From Fodinibius roseus (GTDB lineage Bacteria > Bacteroidota > Rhodothermia > Balneolales > Balneolaceae), in assembly GCF_900129315.1 (NCBI RefSeq), contig NZ_FQUS01000026.1, forward strand, positions 1 to 58,950: a stretch of DNA of 58,950 bases, read 5' to 3'. A program made the position numbers and the translations under genes. This document shows, one piece after another, positions 25,823 to 34,343 of the stretch. The number at the start of each line of letters is the position of its first letter. Position 1 is the first letter of the stretch. The notes beneath the pieces are model-generated. The model worked only from the letters and a program-made list of their open reading frames with translations. It was not told where the DNA came from and ran no database searches.

Positions 25823-28069
25823 TTAATGATGAATTTCCCAGGGTGAAATGTCCAGTGAAGCTACAGCCGTCAGCGCATCGGCCAGCTCGTACTGTTCGGT
25901 TAGGTGTTGTATGATGCCCGCCAGCGCTTCCGATGGCGTGTTAAGCTGCATGTGAGCCAGTTTGCCTTCATGAATATGAAATTTAAGCGTCACGGTACCG
26001 CGGGGGCTCTCGATGCGTGCGATGCCATTTCCCATTCCGGCAGAGGGTATGTCGATTTTTTGTGAAGATTCACCGCCGGAATCATTTTCCGCCCTGGCTA
26101 TAAACCGAAGGCTTTGTTCCATTTCGTCCAGCCGTACCATCAGCCGGCTCCAGGCGTTATTTCCGGCAGCGGTTACAGGAGTCCAGCCGGCTTGCTGATA
26201 TACAGGTTCCTCTAAGCGGTGGTCTTTTTCAATGCCCGCTGCCCGTGCCACCGGGCCTGTGATCTCATCCGGCAGCTGACCGGAAATCTGATCTTTGCCT
26301 CTGCTTCCATGGCCGTGATCGTGGCTTTCATGACCCGCGTGGCCGCTGTGCTCATGGTGATGATGTTCGTGCCCTTCATGTCCTCCATGCTCATGATCTT
26401 CATGTCCATGATTATGCCCGCTATGCCTTGAGTGATCGTGCCCGCCATGCTCACGATGTTCATGCCCCTTGTGCTCTTCGTGGCTATGACCTGCATGATG
26501 GTGTTCGTTACCCGCTTGATCTCCGTGGTTATGGCCGTGTCCGCTATGATCGTGGACCTCATGTCCGTGACCCAGGTTGTGATCTCCCATTTCCACCCGG
26601 TGTTTTCCGGCGGCGGATAATTTTAATTTCAAATAGGGCATCTTTTTTATACGGCTGATAAATTCGGAGAGCCGGCTGGCATTTCCGGCCCCGTTTTGGA
26701 AACGGTGGTAATGTTTTATAGCCCGATCCCGCATCCAGTCGCTGCCCAGTGCTGTGGCAAAAACAGCCAGCCAGTTCAGGTGACTGGTTATCCGCTTTTT
26801 TTCCAGCAGTACTGCCTCTGAAAGGGTCAGTGTGGAATCCGGCGTTTTACCGGAAAAGTTGGCCAGCGCTTTTTGTGCCAGCAGCCGGTAGGTAACCGGT
26901 GCCAGAGGATGGGCCGCCGCAAGATACTCAGGCAGGGACGCAGGGTCGTTCAGGACGGATGCCGGCAGGTTGTGTCCCAACAGGCCTTGGCCAGCCTCTG
27001 CTATGACGACGGTATCTCCGTCGAGCTTCATGGAGAGGCGCAACCCGCCCGGCAGGCCCGGGTGAAAGGGGCCAAAATGTACATCACTCCACTCCATCGG
27101 CAGTCCGTCGGGGCTGCGGGGGAGATCTTTGGTCATGGCTATCATCGACATAAAGCCCGGGCCGTGGTCGTGCCCGCCATGCCCGTGATCGCCATGGCCC
27201 GAATGATCGTGCTGCCCGCCATGTCCAGGCCCTCCGTGGCCAGAGTGGTCGTGAGCAGAATGATCATCATCCTGGTGCTCCTCTCCATGGTTGTGTCCCT
27301 TGTGCTGATGACCTTCATGCCCGTGTTCATGTTCTCCATGATCATGATGTCGATGCCCTTCGTGTTCGCTATGTGAGTCGTGTTGATGGCTGTCGTGGCT
27401 GTGCTTGGCCGGTGCTCCGTGGCAGTCTTTGGTATCTCCGGCTTCGGCATCATCAGAATGGTCGTGGTGGTGATTTTTACGATCTCCTTGATCATGGTTG
27501 TGGCCTCCATCCGTTTCACCGTGATGATGGGCGGAATGATCATGCCCTTCATGACCGTGATCGTGCGACCCGTGGCCGCCATGGTCATGCATATGGCCCT
27601 GCTGCTGACCGGCTTCTTCTATTTTGCTGACCACTGGTTCCGGCCGGTACGGCTCCGCCTTTTCTGTCCACGAGTAGCCGCTCAGGCATTCGCGGGCGGC
27701 AGGTATTGCGGTTCCAAGAAAATCTTTTTCCAGGGGTACGTGAACGTCCGGGTGTGGAAGCGGGTCAAGATGTTCCGGCCCGGCGATAACCAGCACCCGG
27801 GGGCGCGGCATCTGTGCGTAAACGGTGGCCGCCCGTTCAGCCAGTTCTGTACTTACATCGCCAATAAGCAGCAGTACATTGGCCTCTTTGGGGCTGTCTG
27901 CCAGCCGGGCTTCTCCGTGCAAAGGTTCAGATTGATACATGCGCAGCAGGTCGGCACCCGGAACCGGAAATATTACCAGCTCCTGTGAAGCGGCTTTTGC
28001 CAGCCATCGCCGCCAGAAATTCATAGTTCCTTTTCGTGCTCCGTATTTCATAGTCGTTTCCATTGGCAT
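25823..28069 (-). CDS. NuoB/NuoD-like fusion with two long His-rich blocks and no cofactor ligands
   Basis: The 748-residue frame is numbered from ATG 28069. ATG 28024 (residue 16), with AAAAGGAA 7 bases before it, is the better start. Residues ~16-130 resemble NuoB (SPKEANVLLLIGDVSTELAERAATVYAQMPRPR), but all four cluster-N2 cysteines are absent. Residues 159-302 are a block with ~49 His (HDHG, GHEGHDH units). Residues ~315-493 resemble NuoD (FGPFHPGLPGGLRLSMKLDG; RITSHLNWLAVFATALGS). Residues 497-588 form a second block with ~37 His. Residues 603-748 complete NuoD (GPVARAAGIEKDHRLEEPV; MEQSLRFIARA; SLDISPWE). The NuoD quinone-binding His of HPSTHG is lost. It probably docks on NuoH and binds Zn, Ni, Co or Cu instead of passing electrons; this is inference. 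Confidence 0.85.
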   Translation of the reverse strand: MPMETTMKYGARKGTMNFWRRWLAKAASQELVIFPVPGADLLRMYQSEPLHGEARLADSPKEANVLLLIGDVSTELAERAATVYAQMPRPRVLVIAGPEHLDPLPHPDVHVPLEKDFLGTAIPAARECLSGYSWTEKAEPYRPEPVVSKIEEAGQQQGHMHDHGGHGSHDHGHEGHDHSAHHHGETDGGHNHDQGDRKNHHHDHSDDAEAGDTKDCHGAPAKHSHDSHQHDSHSEHEGHRHHDHGEHEHGHEGHQHKGHNHGEEHQDDDHSAHDHSGHGGPGHGGQHDHSGHGDHGHGGHDHGPGFMSMIAMTKDLPRSPDGLPMEWSDVHFGPFHPGLPGGLRLSMKLDGDTVVIAEAGQGLLGHNLPASVLNDPASLPEYLAAAHPLAPVTYRLLAQKALANFSGKTPDSTLTLSEAVLLEKKRITSHLNWLAVFATALGSDWMRDRAIKHYHRFQNGAGNASRLSEFISRIKKMPYLKLKLSAAGKHRVEMGDHNLGHGHEVHDHSGHGHNHGDQAGNEHHHAGHSHEEHKGHEHREHGGHDHSRHSGHNHGHEDHEHGGHEGHEHHHHEHSGHAGHESHDHGHGSRGKDQISGQLPDEITGPVARAAGIEKDHRLEEPVYQQAGWTPVTAAGNNAWSRLMVRLDEMEQSLRFIARAENDSGGESSQKIDIPSAGMGNGIARIESPRGTVTLKFHIHEGKLAHMQLNTPSEALAGIIQHLTEQYELADALTAVASLDISPWEIHH

Positions 28070-28432
28070 TTATTGGCGTTTGAGTCCGAGTTGAGTCCAG
28101 GTATATATAAGCCCGAGAAACAGGATCATAAGAAAAACACCCATATCCAACAAAGCTACAAGTCCGACTTCCTTATACACCACTGCCCAGGGATACATGT
28201 AGGCCATCTCCATATCAAAGGCCAAAAAGAGCAGGGCATAGCCGTAGTAGTGTACATGATAACGCAGCCAGGCCGGTTTGGGTGCCAGGTTTCCGCTTTC
28301 GGCGGGGATGTTCTTGCCCGGCTCGTCCAGCGTTTGGCCCAGCGACTGCTTGATAAGATAAAGCATCCATACCAGGCCCGCCGTGGCAACGAGCATGCCC
28401 AATAAGATGAGGTATTGTGTTAAGGGAGCCAT
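28070..28432 (-). CDS. NuoA-like subunit
   Basis: The 120-residue protein has three helices and the diagnostic segment RYHVHYYGYALLFLAFDMEMAYMYPWAVVYKEVG. The YECG loop of ordinary NuoA is replaced by AESGN, so its conserved Cys is lost, in line with the loss of redox residues in the neighbouring B/D fusion. It is the first gene of the complex I-like operon. Its 203-base leader holds the TTTAAG box (28635-28651) and an 8-bp-arm inverted repeat at 28473-28495. Confidence 0.9.
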   Translation of the reverse strand: MAPLTQYLILLGMLVATAGLVWMLYLIKQSLGQTLDEPGKNIPAESGNLAPKPAWLRYHVHYYGYALLFLAFDMEMAYMYPWAVVYKEVGLVALLDMGVFLMILFLGLIYTWTQLGLKRQ

Positions 28433-28615
28433 GCGAATTCTTTCTCGGTTTTCTGGTTAATGGCTGTCAGGGTTGTTATTTGCTATTAATAACAATCATT
28501 AAACCTAATTAAGCAAATATCCATTTTCTTAAAATAACGCATCAAACTGCGGGTTTATGAATGCCAAAAATCGCTGTGCAGGATTTCCTGATTCGCAGTA
28601 TTCAGCAATATGTGC

Positions 28616-28651
28616 CAGAAAATATGAGATGCAGCTTAAATTAAGCTTAAA
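28616..28651 (-). promoter_or_regulatory. Complex I-like operon promoter with TTTAAG box
   Basis: Read leftward: TTTAAG-N5-TTTAAG (28651-28635), N10, TATTTTCTG (28624-28616). The first gene starts at 28432. Confidence 0.65.
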
Positions 28652-28702
28652 GTCTTTGTTATTCCCGGATTAATCAGGAAATATTTGAGGTGGGTACAGA
28701 AC

Positions 28703-30010
28703 TCAATCCAGGGGAATGATTTTTCTTTTAAGCACATCCCGTTCGAAATACAGAAGCTCTGCCGTTATCACCAGCGCTGCTATAATAAGCACCGAGTAAA
28801 AGGTTTCCGGTTCGGCATTGTACAGGTGCCAGAACATCAGCACAAAGAATGCCGCAGTACCAATCATGCCCACTGCCGGTATTACGCTTGAAAATTGCGG
28901 CCTTTTTCGCTGGCGGAAGGCGAGGTAGCTCATGGTACCGAAAATGATGATGAAAGCCAGCGAAGCAAATGAGGTAATGGCATCGAGGCTTCCATAAGCG
29001 GTAAACGCAGCGGTAATGACGGCAAGAATGACGAGCGTACGATTGGGGATACCCTCTGCTTTCGGACTTCCAAACTGGTCGGGCAGCAGATGGTCAGAGA
29101 GCATGCCTTTTGCAAGATAGCCGCTGCTGAATAAGGTCGCGTTAATAGCGCTGCCGGTTGAAAACAGGGCGGCCAGCGAAATGATGGTGAAGCCAAACGG
29201 GATGAGCGGCTCGGCGGCCACGGCCAGCGCCCGCTCGGGATCTTCCCGGATCACCTCCATCGGTGCCAGGCTAAGCGTCGTAAGAGCTACCAGAATATAG
29301 ATACCCACAGAAGAAAGTATGGCTATATAGACGGCTTTAGGGATGGTGTTGTCGGGATCCTTGATGCTCTCGCGGTCATAAAACAGCAGCTGCCAGCCCT
29401 GAAAAGCCACAAACGAAACAGCCGCAGCCATAATCGGGCCAAAACCAACCGTCTGTTCAAGGCCAAAGCTTATCTTCTCCTGCGAAAATCCCAGCCAGAC
29501 TCCTCCGATACCAAAAGCCACAAGAACCAGAATTTTAATGCCGACCATGATGTTTTCGGCTGTTCCCGTTGAGCGGGCGCCCATCAGGTTGAGCCCGAGA
29601 AAGGCCAACACTATCAGGATGGATATGAGAGGACGTGCGGGCAGCCCCAGCAGGGAGTCGGGAATTATATCAAAACCCACTGTATAACTGCCAAAGGCGT
29701 AGGCGTACATCGCCATCGACCCGATATAGCCGAACAGGAGCGTCCACCCTGCCATGCCCGCAAGCCTGGTGTTGCCGGTACAGCACTGAATCATGGAAAC
29801 AGACCCGCCCGGATTCTTGCTGATGCTGTTGAGTTTGTTATAGGAGTAGCCTGCACACAGTGCCACGATGCCGGCCAGCACAAAGGCAAACCAGGTGGCT
29901 GCCTCCACAATTTGAGCTACCACACCCAGAACGGCAAAAATGCCGCCGCCGATCATGCCGCCCAGCGCTATGGATACACATTCTTTAAGTCCCAGTTTTT
30001 CTGTTGTCAT
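28703..30010 (-). CDS. APC-superfamily amino-acid permease
   Basis: From ATG 30010 (MTTEKLGLKECVSIALGGMIGGGIFAVLG) this is a 435-residue, 12-helix transporter; an upstream ATG at 30088 would add an unlikely hydrophilic tail. The GGMIGGGIF motif of helix 1 is the substrate-binding break of APC transporters. It presumably imports an amino acid or polyamine by proton symport. It is a single-gene unit between the complex I-like operon and a strong terminator. Its leader shares 15 bases with the terminal repeat. Confidence 0.88.
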   Translation of the reverse strand: MTTEKLGLKECVSIALGGMIGGGIFAVLGVVAQIVEAATWFAFVLAGIVALCAGYSYNKLNSISKNPGGSVSMIQCCTGNTRLAGMAGWTLLFGYIGSMAMYAYAFGSYTVGFDIIPDSLLGLPARPLISILIVLAFLGLNLMGARSTGTAENIMVGIKILVLVAFGIGGVWLGFSQEKISFGLEQTVGFGPIMAAAVSFVAFQGWQLLFYDRESIKDPDNTIPKAVYIAILSSVGIYILVALTTLSLAPMEVIREDPERALAVAAEPLIPFGFTIISLAALFSTGSAINATLFSSGYLAKGMLSDHLLPDQFGSPKAEGIPNRTLVILAVITAAFTAYGSLDAITSFASLAFIIIFGTMSYLAFRQRKRPQFSSVIPAVGMIGTAAFFVLMFWHLYNAEPETFYSVLIIAALVITAELLYFERDVLKRKIIPLD

Positions 30011-30238
30011 AATGTCATTAGATTCTGTGAGTCGGGTTGTTTTTTTAAGATTGTTTGGTAGCAAATAACATATGACTTGGGAAAACAAGCAGTTACCAAC
30101 TTTTTATGATTTCCAAAGTATATCAGTAAAATTAAATAATGCAATTTTCAGGTTTTCCAAAAATACACGATAGGCGGACTTTAAAAATGATCCAAGACAT
30201 CTTCTGACTCATTTGCAGTTACCAAAACATCAAATAAT

Positions 30239-30272
30239 AACAATAGCCGGGACGAACGTTCCGGCTATTGTT
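30239..30272. terminator. Rho-independent terminator after the SDR gene
   Basis: AACAATAGCCGG and CCGGCTATTGTT form a 12-bp stem with a 10-base loop. On the minus strand TATTATTT follows. It ends transcription of the short-chain dehydrogenase gene before the permease. Confidence 0.8.
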
Positions 30273-30304
30273 ATTTACAAGGTTAAATTTTATGTATTCT
30301 CATT

Positions 30305-31075
30305 TTATTGAGCAGTATATCCACCGTCAATAACCAGCTCGCTGCCGGTCATAAAGCCGGCTTCCTCAGATGCCAAAAAGGCAATACCGTTGGCGATATC
30401 TTCCGGCTGGCCAATATGTCCCATCGGGTGCAGGCTGTCCAGCTGGCTACGGAACTCTTCCGCACTGATATTCTTTCGCTCGGCCAGCTCGTCCACAAGG
30501 GGCGTATCAATAAAACCGGGATGCACCGAGTTGATTCGGATATTCTCCTCGGCGTAGGTCAATGCATCGTTTTTAGTCATGAGCCGAACCGCTCCTTTTG
30601 AGGCGTGGTAGGGAGGCAAATCCTTATTCCCGATAATACCATAAATAGAAGACAGATTGATAATGCTGCCGCCCCCATTTTCTTTCATATAAGGGATAAC
30701 GTATTTGGTGCATAAGAATACCCCATCTACGTTAATTTTCATCACCTGTTCCCACTCTTCTTTGGTAACCTGGTCGGTGGGCTTGTCAGCACCGCTTATG
30801 CCGGCGTTATTTACCAGTCCATAGATCGCCCCAAAGTTTTCATTAATCTCTGAGAAGATCTCTTCAATCCGGTTTTCATCGGTAACGTCCAGGTTCCAGT
30901 ACCGGGCGCTGCCGCCGGTTTCATTGATTTCATCGGCCAAATCTTTACCGGGTGCATCCTGCACATCGGTGATGGCAACCTTCGCGCCTTCTTCGGCTAA
31001 TTTTCTGCAGGTTGCTTGTCCTATACCGGAAGCTCCGCCGGTTACGATAATCGTTTTTTCTTTAAGTCCTTTCAT
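30305..31075 (-). CDS. Short-chain dehydrogenase/reductase
   Basis: The start is ATG 31075, preceded by AAGGTGA; a GTG at 31084 overlaps that ribosome-binding site. The 256-residue protein has the classical SDR motifs TGGASGIG (cofactor), NNAG, catalytic Ser in INLSSIYG, YHASK (Tyr and Lys) and the C-terminal GSELVIDGGYTAQ. An Asp after the second strand (AITDVQ) favours NAD(H). The substrate is probably a secondary alcohol or sugar but is not predictable. Its promoter carries a slightly imperfect TTTAAG box. Confidence 0.9.
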   Translation of the reverse strand: MKGLKEKTIIVTGGASGIGQATCRKLAEEGAKVAITDVQDAPGKDLADEINETGGSARYWNLDVTDENRIEEIFSEINENFGAIYGLVNNAGISGADKPTDQVTKEEWEQVMKINVDGVFLCTKYVIPYMKENGGGSIINLSSIYGIIGNKDLPPYHASKGAVRLMTKNDALTYAEENIRINSVHPGFIDTPLVDELAERKNISAEEFRSQLDSLHPMGHIGQPEDIANGIAFLASEEAGFMTGSELVIDGGYTAQ

Positions 31076-31180
31076 AATATTCACCTTAAATAGTTTGTGT
31101 TGAAATTTTGCCGTAATTGGCTCTTTGTTTGTTGGATTACCAACTTTTTTTACTAAGCTGTGAGTACAGCCTTATGCTTT

Positions 31181-31217
31181 CTTAAAGATACGTATGACAC
31201 CTTAAATTGAGCGTAAA
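31181..31217 (-). promoter_or_regulatory. SDR promoter with TTTAAG box
   Basis: Read leftward: TTTACG-N5-TTTAAG (31217-31201, one mismatch), N10, TATCTTTAA (31190-31182). The bases 31218-31461 show no gene or clear signal. Confidence 0.65.
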
Positions 31218-31461
31218 TTGAGGAAGTGATTCCCGTTTTATTCAGGCTCATAAATGAAGGTTACTGCAATGATTGAATAAAATGTTAAATCCTCATTTCA
31301 AATGAATAGAGCGAGATATACTGAATCCGGGGGAGGGCAGCCTAAAGCTGGGTTATTATTGTTATGAAGGTTGAAATACATGTCGGCGACTGATAAATAT
31401 TGCCTTATGTATCATAGAAGGTACTTTAGTCGTGAGACGAGTGGCTTGTGCAAAGTTCTCA

Positions 31462-31708
31462 TTGAGGCTGTCCCAAAAGTCCAAACCAGAAAATGGGTGC
31501 CTTAATAATTAAGGTAATATCAATCTCCCTAAATCCCTCTTCGCTAAGAGGGACTTCAAAAGTATCTTTATGGCATCCTGGGGTAGATTGTAATCCAAGA
31601 GTTCCTCCTTGGAGAAGGAGGATAGGAGGATTGACCAACCAATTGGAACCATAGGCCTTATTTTTTTAGGAATCTGATTGTTGAACATGACTTTTTAGAC
31701 AGCCTCAA
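31462..31708. mobile_element. MITE-like non-coding element
   Basis: A 247-base segment is bounded by 20-bp inverted repeats TTGAGGCTGTCCCAAAAGTC and its complement with two mismatches. GAGGCTGTC termini are typical of IS5/IS1182-type elements. No open frame lies inside; there are internal short palindromes (CCCTCTTCGCTAAGAGGG, CTCCTTGGAGAAGGAG). No clear target duplication is seen. A transposase elsewhere would be needed to move it. Confidence 0.65.
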
Positions 31709-31778
31709 CCATAAATGGCAATTCTTCTACTATTTCAACCGGTTAACGCCTTACAATAAATTGATAGGGTTCTGAGTG

Positions 31779-32045
31779 TCATTCTATAGAATAAAGCGTA
31801 CCTGTTTTTGCGGTATTGTTTGGCGGGTTGATTTCTGGTCCCGACTCTGATTCCACCTCCTCATACTCCACTTCCTCCATTGCATCAAGGTTGGGCTTGG
31901 AATATAATTTTCCTCCTGTGCCCGGTGCACGGCGATCGCGGGACCCGTTGACGTGTCCGCCGCCATAATCGCCAATCGAGCTGTAGCCGCGATGCATAAA
32001 GAACATAAAAGCGGCAATGAGAATAAACCAAGGTAATATTGACAC
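31779..32045 (-). CDS. Small membrane-anchored acidic protein
   Basis: The 88-residue frame begins with GTG at 32045. It has one N-terminal hydrophobic helix (ILPWFILIAAFMFFM), a Gly/Arg linker and an acidic tail (AMEEVEYEEVESESG). No family is recognised. It lies 48 bases downstream of the Lgt gene on the same strand and is probably co-transcribed. The start is uncertain because no ribosome-binding site is visible. Confidence 0.5.
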   Translation of the reverse strand: MSILPWFILIAAFMFFMHRGYSSIGDYGGGHVNGSRDRRAPGTGGKLYSKPNLDAMEEVEYEEVESESGPEINPPNNTAKTGTLYSIE

Positions 32046-32093
32046 AGGAGTTTTCTTTAGAATTAAATTAGAGTAAACAGGCTGTTTGGTGCA

Positions 32094-32885
32094 TTATTGA
32101 GATGTATCGAGCTTCAAACTCTTGTACTGATGCAGCTTTTTAAAAAACAGCCACAGGGCCGGAATCACCACCAGCAGGCTGATAATCTGCGAAGTGGAGA
32201 TGAGTCCGTCAAGGTACACCCCGCGCGGGTCGTCTCGGAATATTTCCACGAAGGATCGTACGAGGGCATACAGCATGATGAAGGCCAGGAAGAGCTCCCC
32301 TTTAAACCGTTGCTGCTTTTTCCACCACAACAAGACACCGAACACCACCAGCAATACGAGCGTGGAGTATATCTGAGTGGGATGCAAGGGAATGCCCGTC
32401 GGGGCCATGGAAAGCGGGTCGCTAAAAGTGACGGCCCACGGTAGATCGGTCGGCTTGCCGTAGCTGTCGCCGGAGAAGAAACAGCCCAGACGCCCGAATG
32501 CGATCCCCAGCGCCAGGCCGGGCGCCGCCATATCACTTACCTTCCAAACATCCATTTTATGTTTGCGAACATACCAGATGCCGGCCCCGAGCCCGAACAG
32601 GAAGCCACCGTAAAAGGTAAAGCCGCCATTCCACAGCATCAGCATCTTTACCGGATTTTGCAGGTACCACTGCAGGCTTCCATCGAACAGGATGGAAAAC
32701 AGCCGGGCGCCGATAACAGCCCACAGAACGACAACGAGCGATAGATCCATGATTTTTTGAGGGTCAAGGCGGTTTTTTATGGCCTGACGATAAAGCCACC
32801 AGATACCTATAAGAATTCCACCGGTATGAAAGATGCTGACGGTGTGTATGGTTATGGGGCCGATTTCAAAAAGAATGGGAAGCAT
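32094..32885 (-). CDS. lgt: Prolipoprotein diacylglyceryl transferase (Lgt-like)
   Basis: This 263-residue, seven-helix inner-membrane enzyme moves diacylglycerol from phosphatidylglycerol to the lipobox Cys of prelipoproteins. The core signature GRLGCFFSGDSYGKPTD, with its catalytic Arg and Asn/Asp region, and HPTQIY are present. It lacks the usual longer periplasmic head, so it may be an accessory paralogue rather than the housekeeping copy. It is 24 bases downstream of the FAD oxidoreductase gene. Confidence 0.88.
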   Translation of the reverse strand: MLPILFEIGPITIHTVSIFHTGGILIGIWWLYRQAIKNRLDPQKIMDLSLVVVLWAVIGARLFSILFDGSLQWYLQNPVKMLMLWNGGFTFYGGFLFGLGAGIWYVRKHKMDVWKVSDMAAPGLALGIAFGRLGCFFSGDSYGKPTDLPWAVTFSDPLSMAPTGIPLHPTQIYSTLVLLVVFGVLLWWKKQQRFKGELFLAFIMLYALVRSFVEIFRDDPRGVYLDGLISTSQIISLLVVIPALWLFFKKLHQYKSLKLDTSQ

Positions 32886-32909
32886 TTTGGTATAGGTTTA
32901 GTTTACCGG

Positions 32910-34055
32910 TTAGCATTCCACTTCGGCATAGGCGTGCTCGCCGTGTCTGCACCATACACACGAGCAGTTCTCGTGCATGCACTGCTTGTCTTCCAGGCGG
33001 GTTTTAAAGGCTCGTTTGGCCACCGGCAATACCGTCTTTTTATACCAGCTCGGGTTATACTGTGTTTGCAGGGTGGGGATGATATCCTCTTTGTCCGCCA
33101 GCCGGTCCAGCATAATCGTGTAGCCCAGGTTTTCCAGGCGCGTAAACAGCCAGCGGTTGGCCAGGGAGGTTTCCATCTTCGGGATAATATGCTCCCTGCA
33201 CAAGGCCGGGTAGGAGAGGTCTTCCATGATGCTTTGGGCCGCCAGATATCCAGAGTGCATGGCAAAGCGTATGCCGAAGCCGAACAACAAATCCTGGAAG
33301 CCCGCATTTTCGCCTACATAGTAGATACGGTGGTCTTTCATCAGTGGTTGGTTCAGGGAAAAATTGATATATCCGCCGAAACTTTTGGAATCGATGATAT
33401 CAATATTGACATGCTCCTGCATACGTTCAAAAGCCGCATCAAAATAGGTGAAGGATTCGGAAAATTTCTCGAACAGACAGGTAGCAAAGGTCGCCTTGCC
33501 GTCGTTCACCAGCAGATAGGCGTACCCCTGTGGGGCGATTTCGTCATCAAGGAAAGCCGCGTAATAGTTTTCATGCATAGTTTTGAATACCATACCGCGG
33601 GCCACGACATCGGCGGCCTTGGGTCCGGTACTGATGATCACTTTCCCGCCCGGGGCGTGGGTCATGCGCCGTCCCCATTCAAACTGCACGCCCGTCTGCA
33701 GGGCCTGCCGCTTCAGCCCTTGGTCTAAGCTCCACTCGCTGGTGCCGCGTTCCACCAGGTAGAAGAGCGGGCGGGACATGTTAAAATAGTACTTTTCTCC
33801 GGAGGGATTAAAGAAGTCGCCGTCGGCATACGGTTCAAAGCGAAAATTCGTTTCGACGCCGACGGTCTGCAGGAACTGGCGGGCGTCTTCTTCGGTCGAC
33901 CAGTTTTCGATGCCCTGGTAATCGCCGTTAAAGCGCGTGCCTACATCTTCTTTCATTTCGTAAACCGTAACGGGATAGCCGTTTTTTGCCAGGTTGATCG
34001 CGGCCACCAGCCCGGCCGGGCCGGCGCCAATAACGTGTACGTGTTCTTTTTTCAT
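32910..34055 (-). CDS. FAD-dependent oxidoreductase with Cys-rich tail
   Basis: The 381-residue protein has an N-terminal dinucleotide-binding motif (HVIGAGPAGLVAAINLAKNGYPVTVYE) and a geranylgeranyl-reductase-like middle region (YYVGENAGFQDLLFGFGIRFAMHSGYLAAQSI). The last ~25 residues carry four cysteines and three histidines (CMHENCSCVWCRHGEH, then a final EVEC), an unusual metal-ligand-like tail. It lies between the YHS genes and Lgt on one strand. The substrate is unknown; it could be a metal-linked reductase. Confidence 0.78.
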   Translation of the reverse strand: MKKEHVHVIGAGPAGLVAAINLAKNGYPVTVYEMKEDVGTRFNGDYQGIENWSTEEDARQFLQTVGVETNFRFEPYADGDFFNPSGEKYYFNMSRPLFYLVERGTSEWSLDQGLKRQALQTGVQFEWGRRMTHAPGGKVIISTGPKAADVVARGMVFKTMHENYYAAFLDDEIAPQGYAYLLVNDGKATFATCLFEKFSESFTYFDAAFERMQEHVNIDIIDSKSFGGYINFSLNQPLMKDHRIYYVGENAGFQDLLFGFGIRFAMHSGYLAAQSIMEDLSYPALCREHIIPKMETSLANRWLFTRLENLGYTIMLDRLADKEDIIPTLQTQYNPSWYKKTVLPVAKRAFKTRLEDKQCMHENCSCVWCRHGEHAYAEVEC

Positions 34056-34150
34056 GACGGTGTTTTTCTTTCAGGTTGAAATGCACCCGGCCGGTTCAGG
34101 GTCCGGGCGCATGAGAGTGTATTGGGGATGGTATGTCAGGATTCAATATG

Positions 34151-34333
34151 TTAATGGCAGCCACTTTTATGCGAAGCGCTGCCGGATAGATAGTGATCCG
34201 GGTCCTCCAGGAAGGTATCCTGGCAGGAAGGGCAGCAGAAATAGAGCGTTTTGCCCTCGTACTCCATATTGGGAGCCGTGGCCAGGTCGTCGATCTGCAG
34301 GCCGCTTACCGGGCACGTTTCATGATGTGCCAT
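34151..34333 (-). CDS. Small YHS-domain protein 1
   Basis: From ATG 34333, preceded by AGGAGG, the protein has 60 residues. It has the YHS/TRASH pattern CPVSG...EYEGKTLYFCCPSCQDTFLEDPDHYL with a Cys pair that binds soft metals, and a C-terminal His/Cys end (SHKSGCH). YHS modules act as Cu(I) or other metal chaperone units next to CopA. It is one of three such genes in tandem. Confidence 0.85.
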   Translation of the reverse strand: MAHHETCPVSGLQIDDLATAPNMEYEGKTLYFCCPSCQDTFLEDPDHYLSGSASHKSGCH

Positions 34334-34343
34334 AATAGGCCTC

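Noticed and set aside
25900-27990. Several long open frames opposite or in other frames of the His-rich gene
   Set aside because: They are low-complexity shadows created by the GC-biased His codons. The minus-strand frame joins recognisable NuoB and NuoD domains.
30080-30110. Sigma-54 promoter in the permease leader (TTGGTAACTGCTTG)
   Set aside because: The GG-to-GC spacing is far too short for a -24/-12 promoter.
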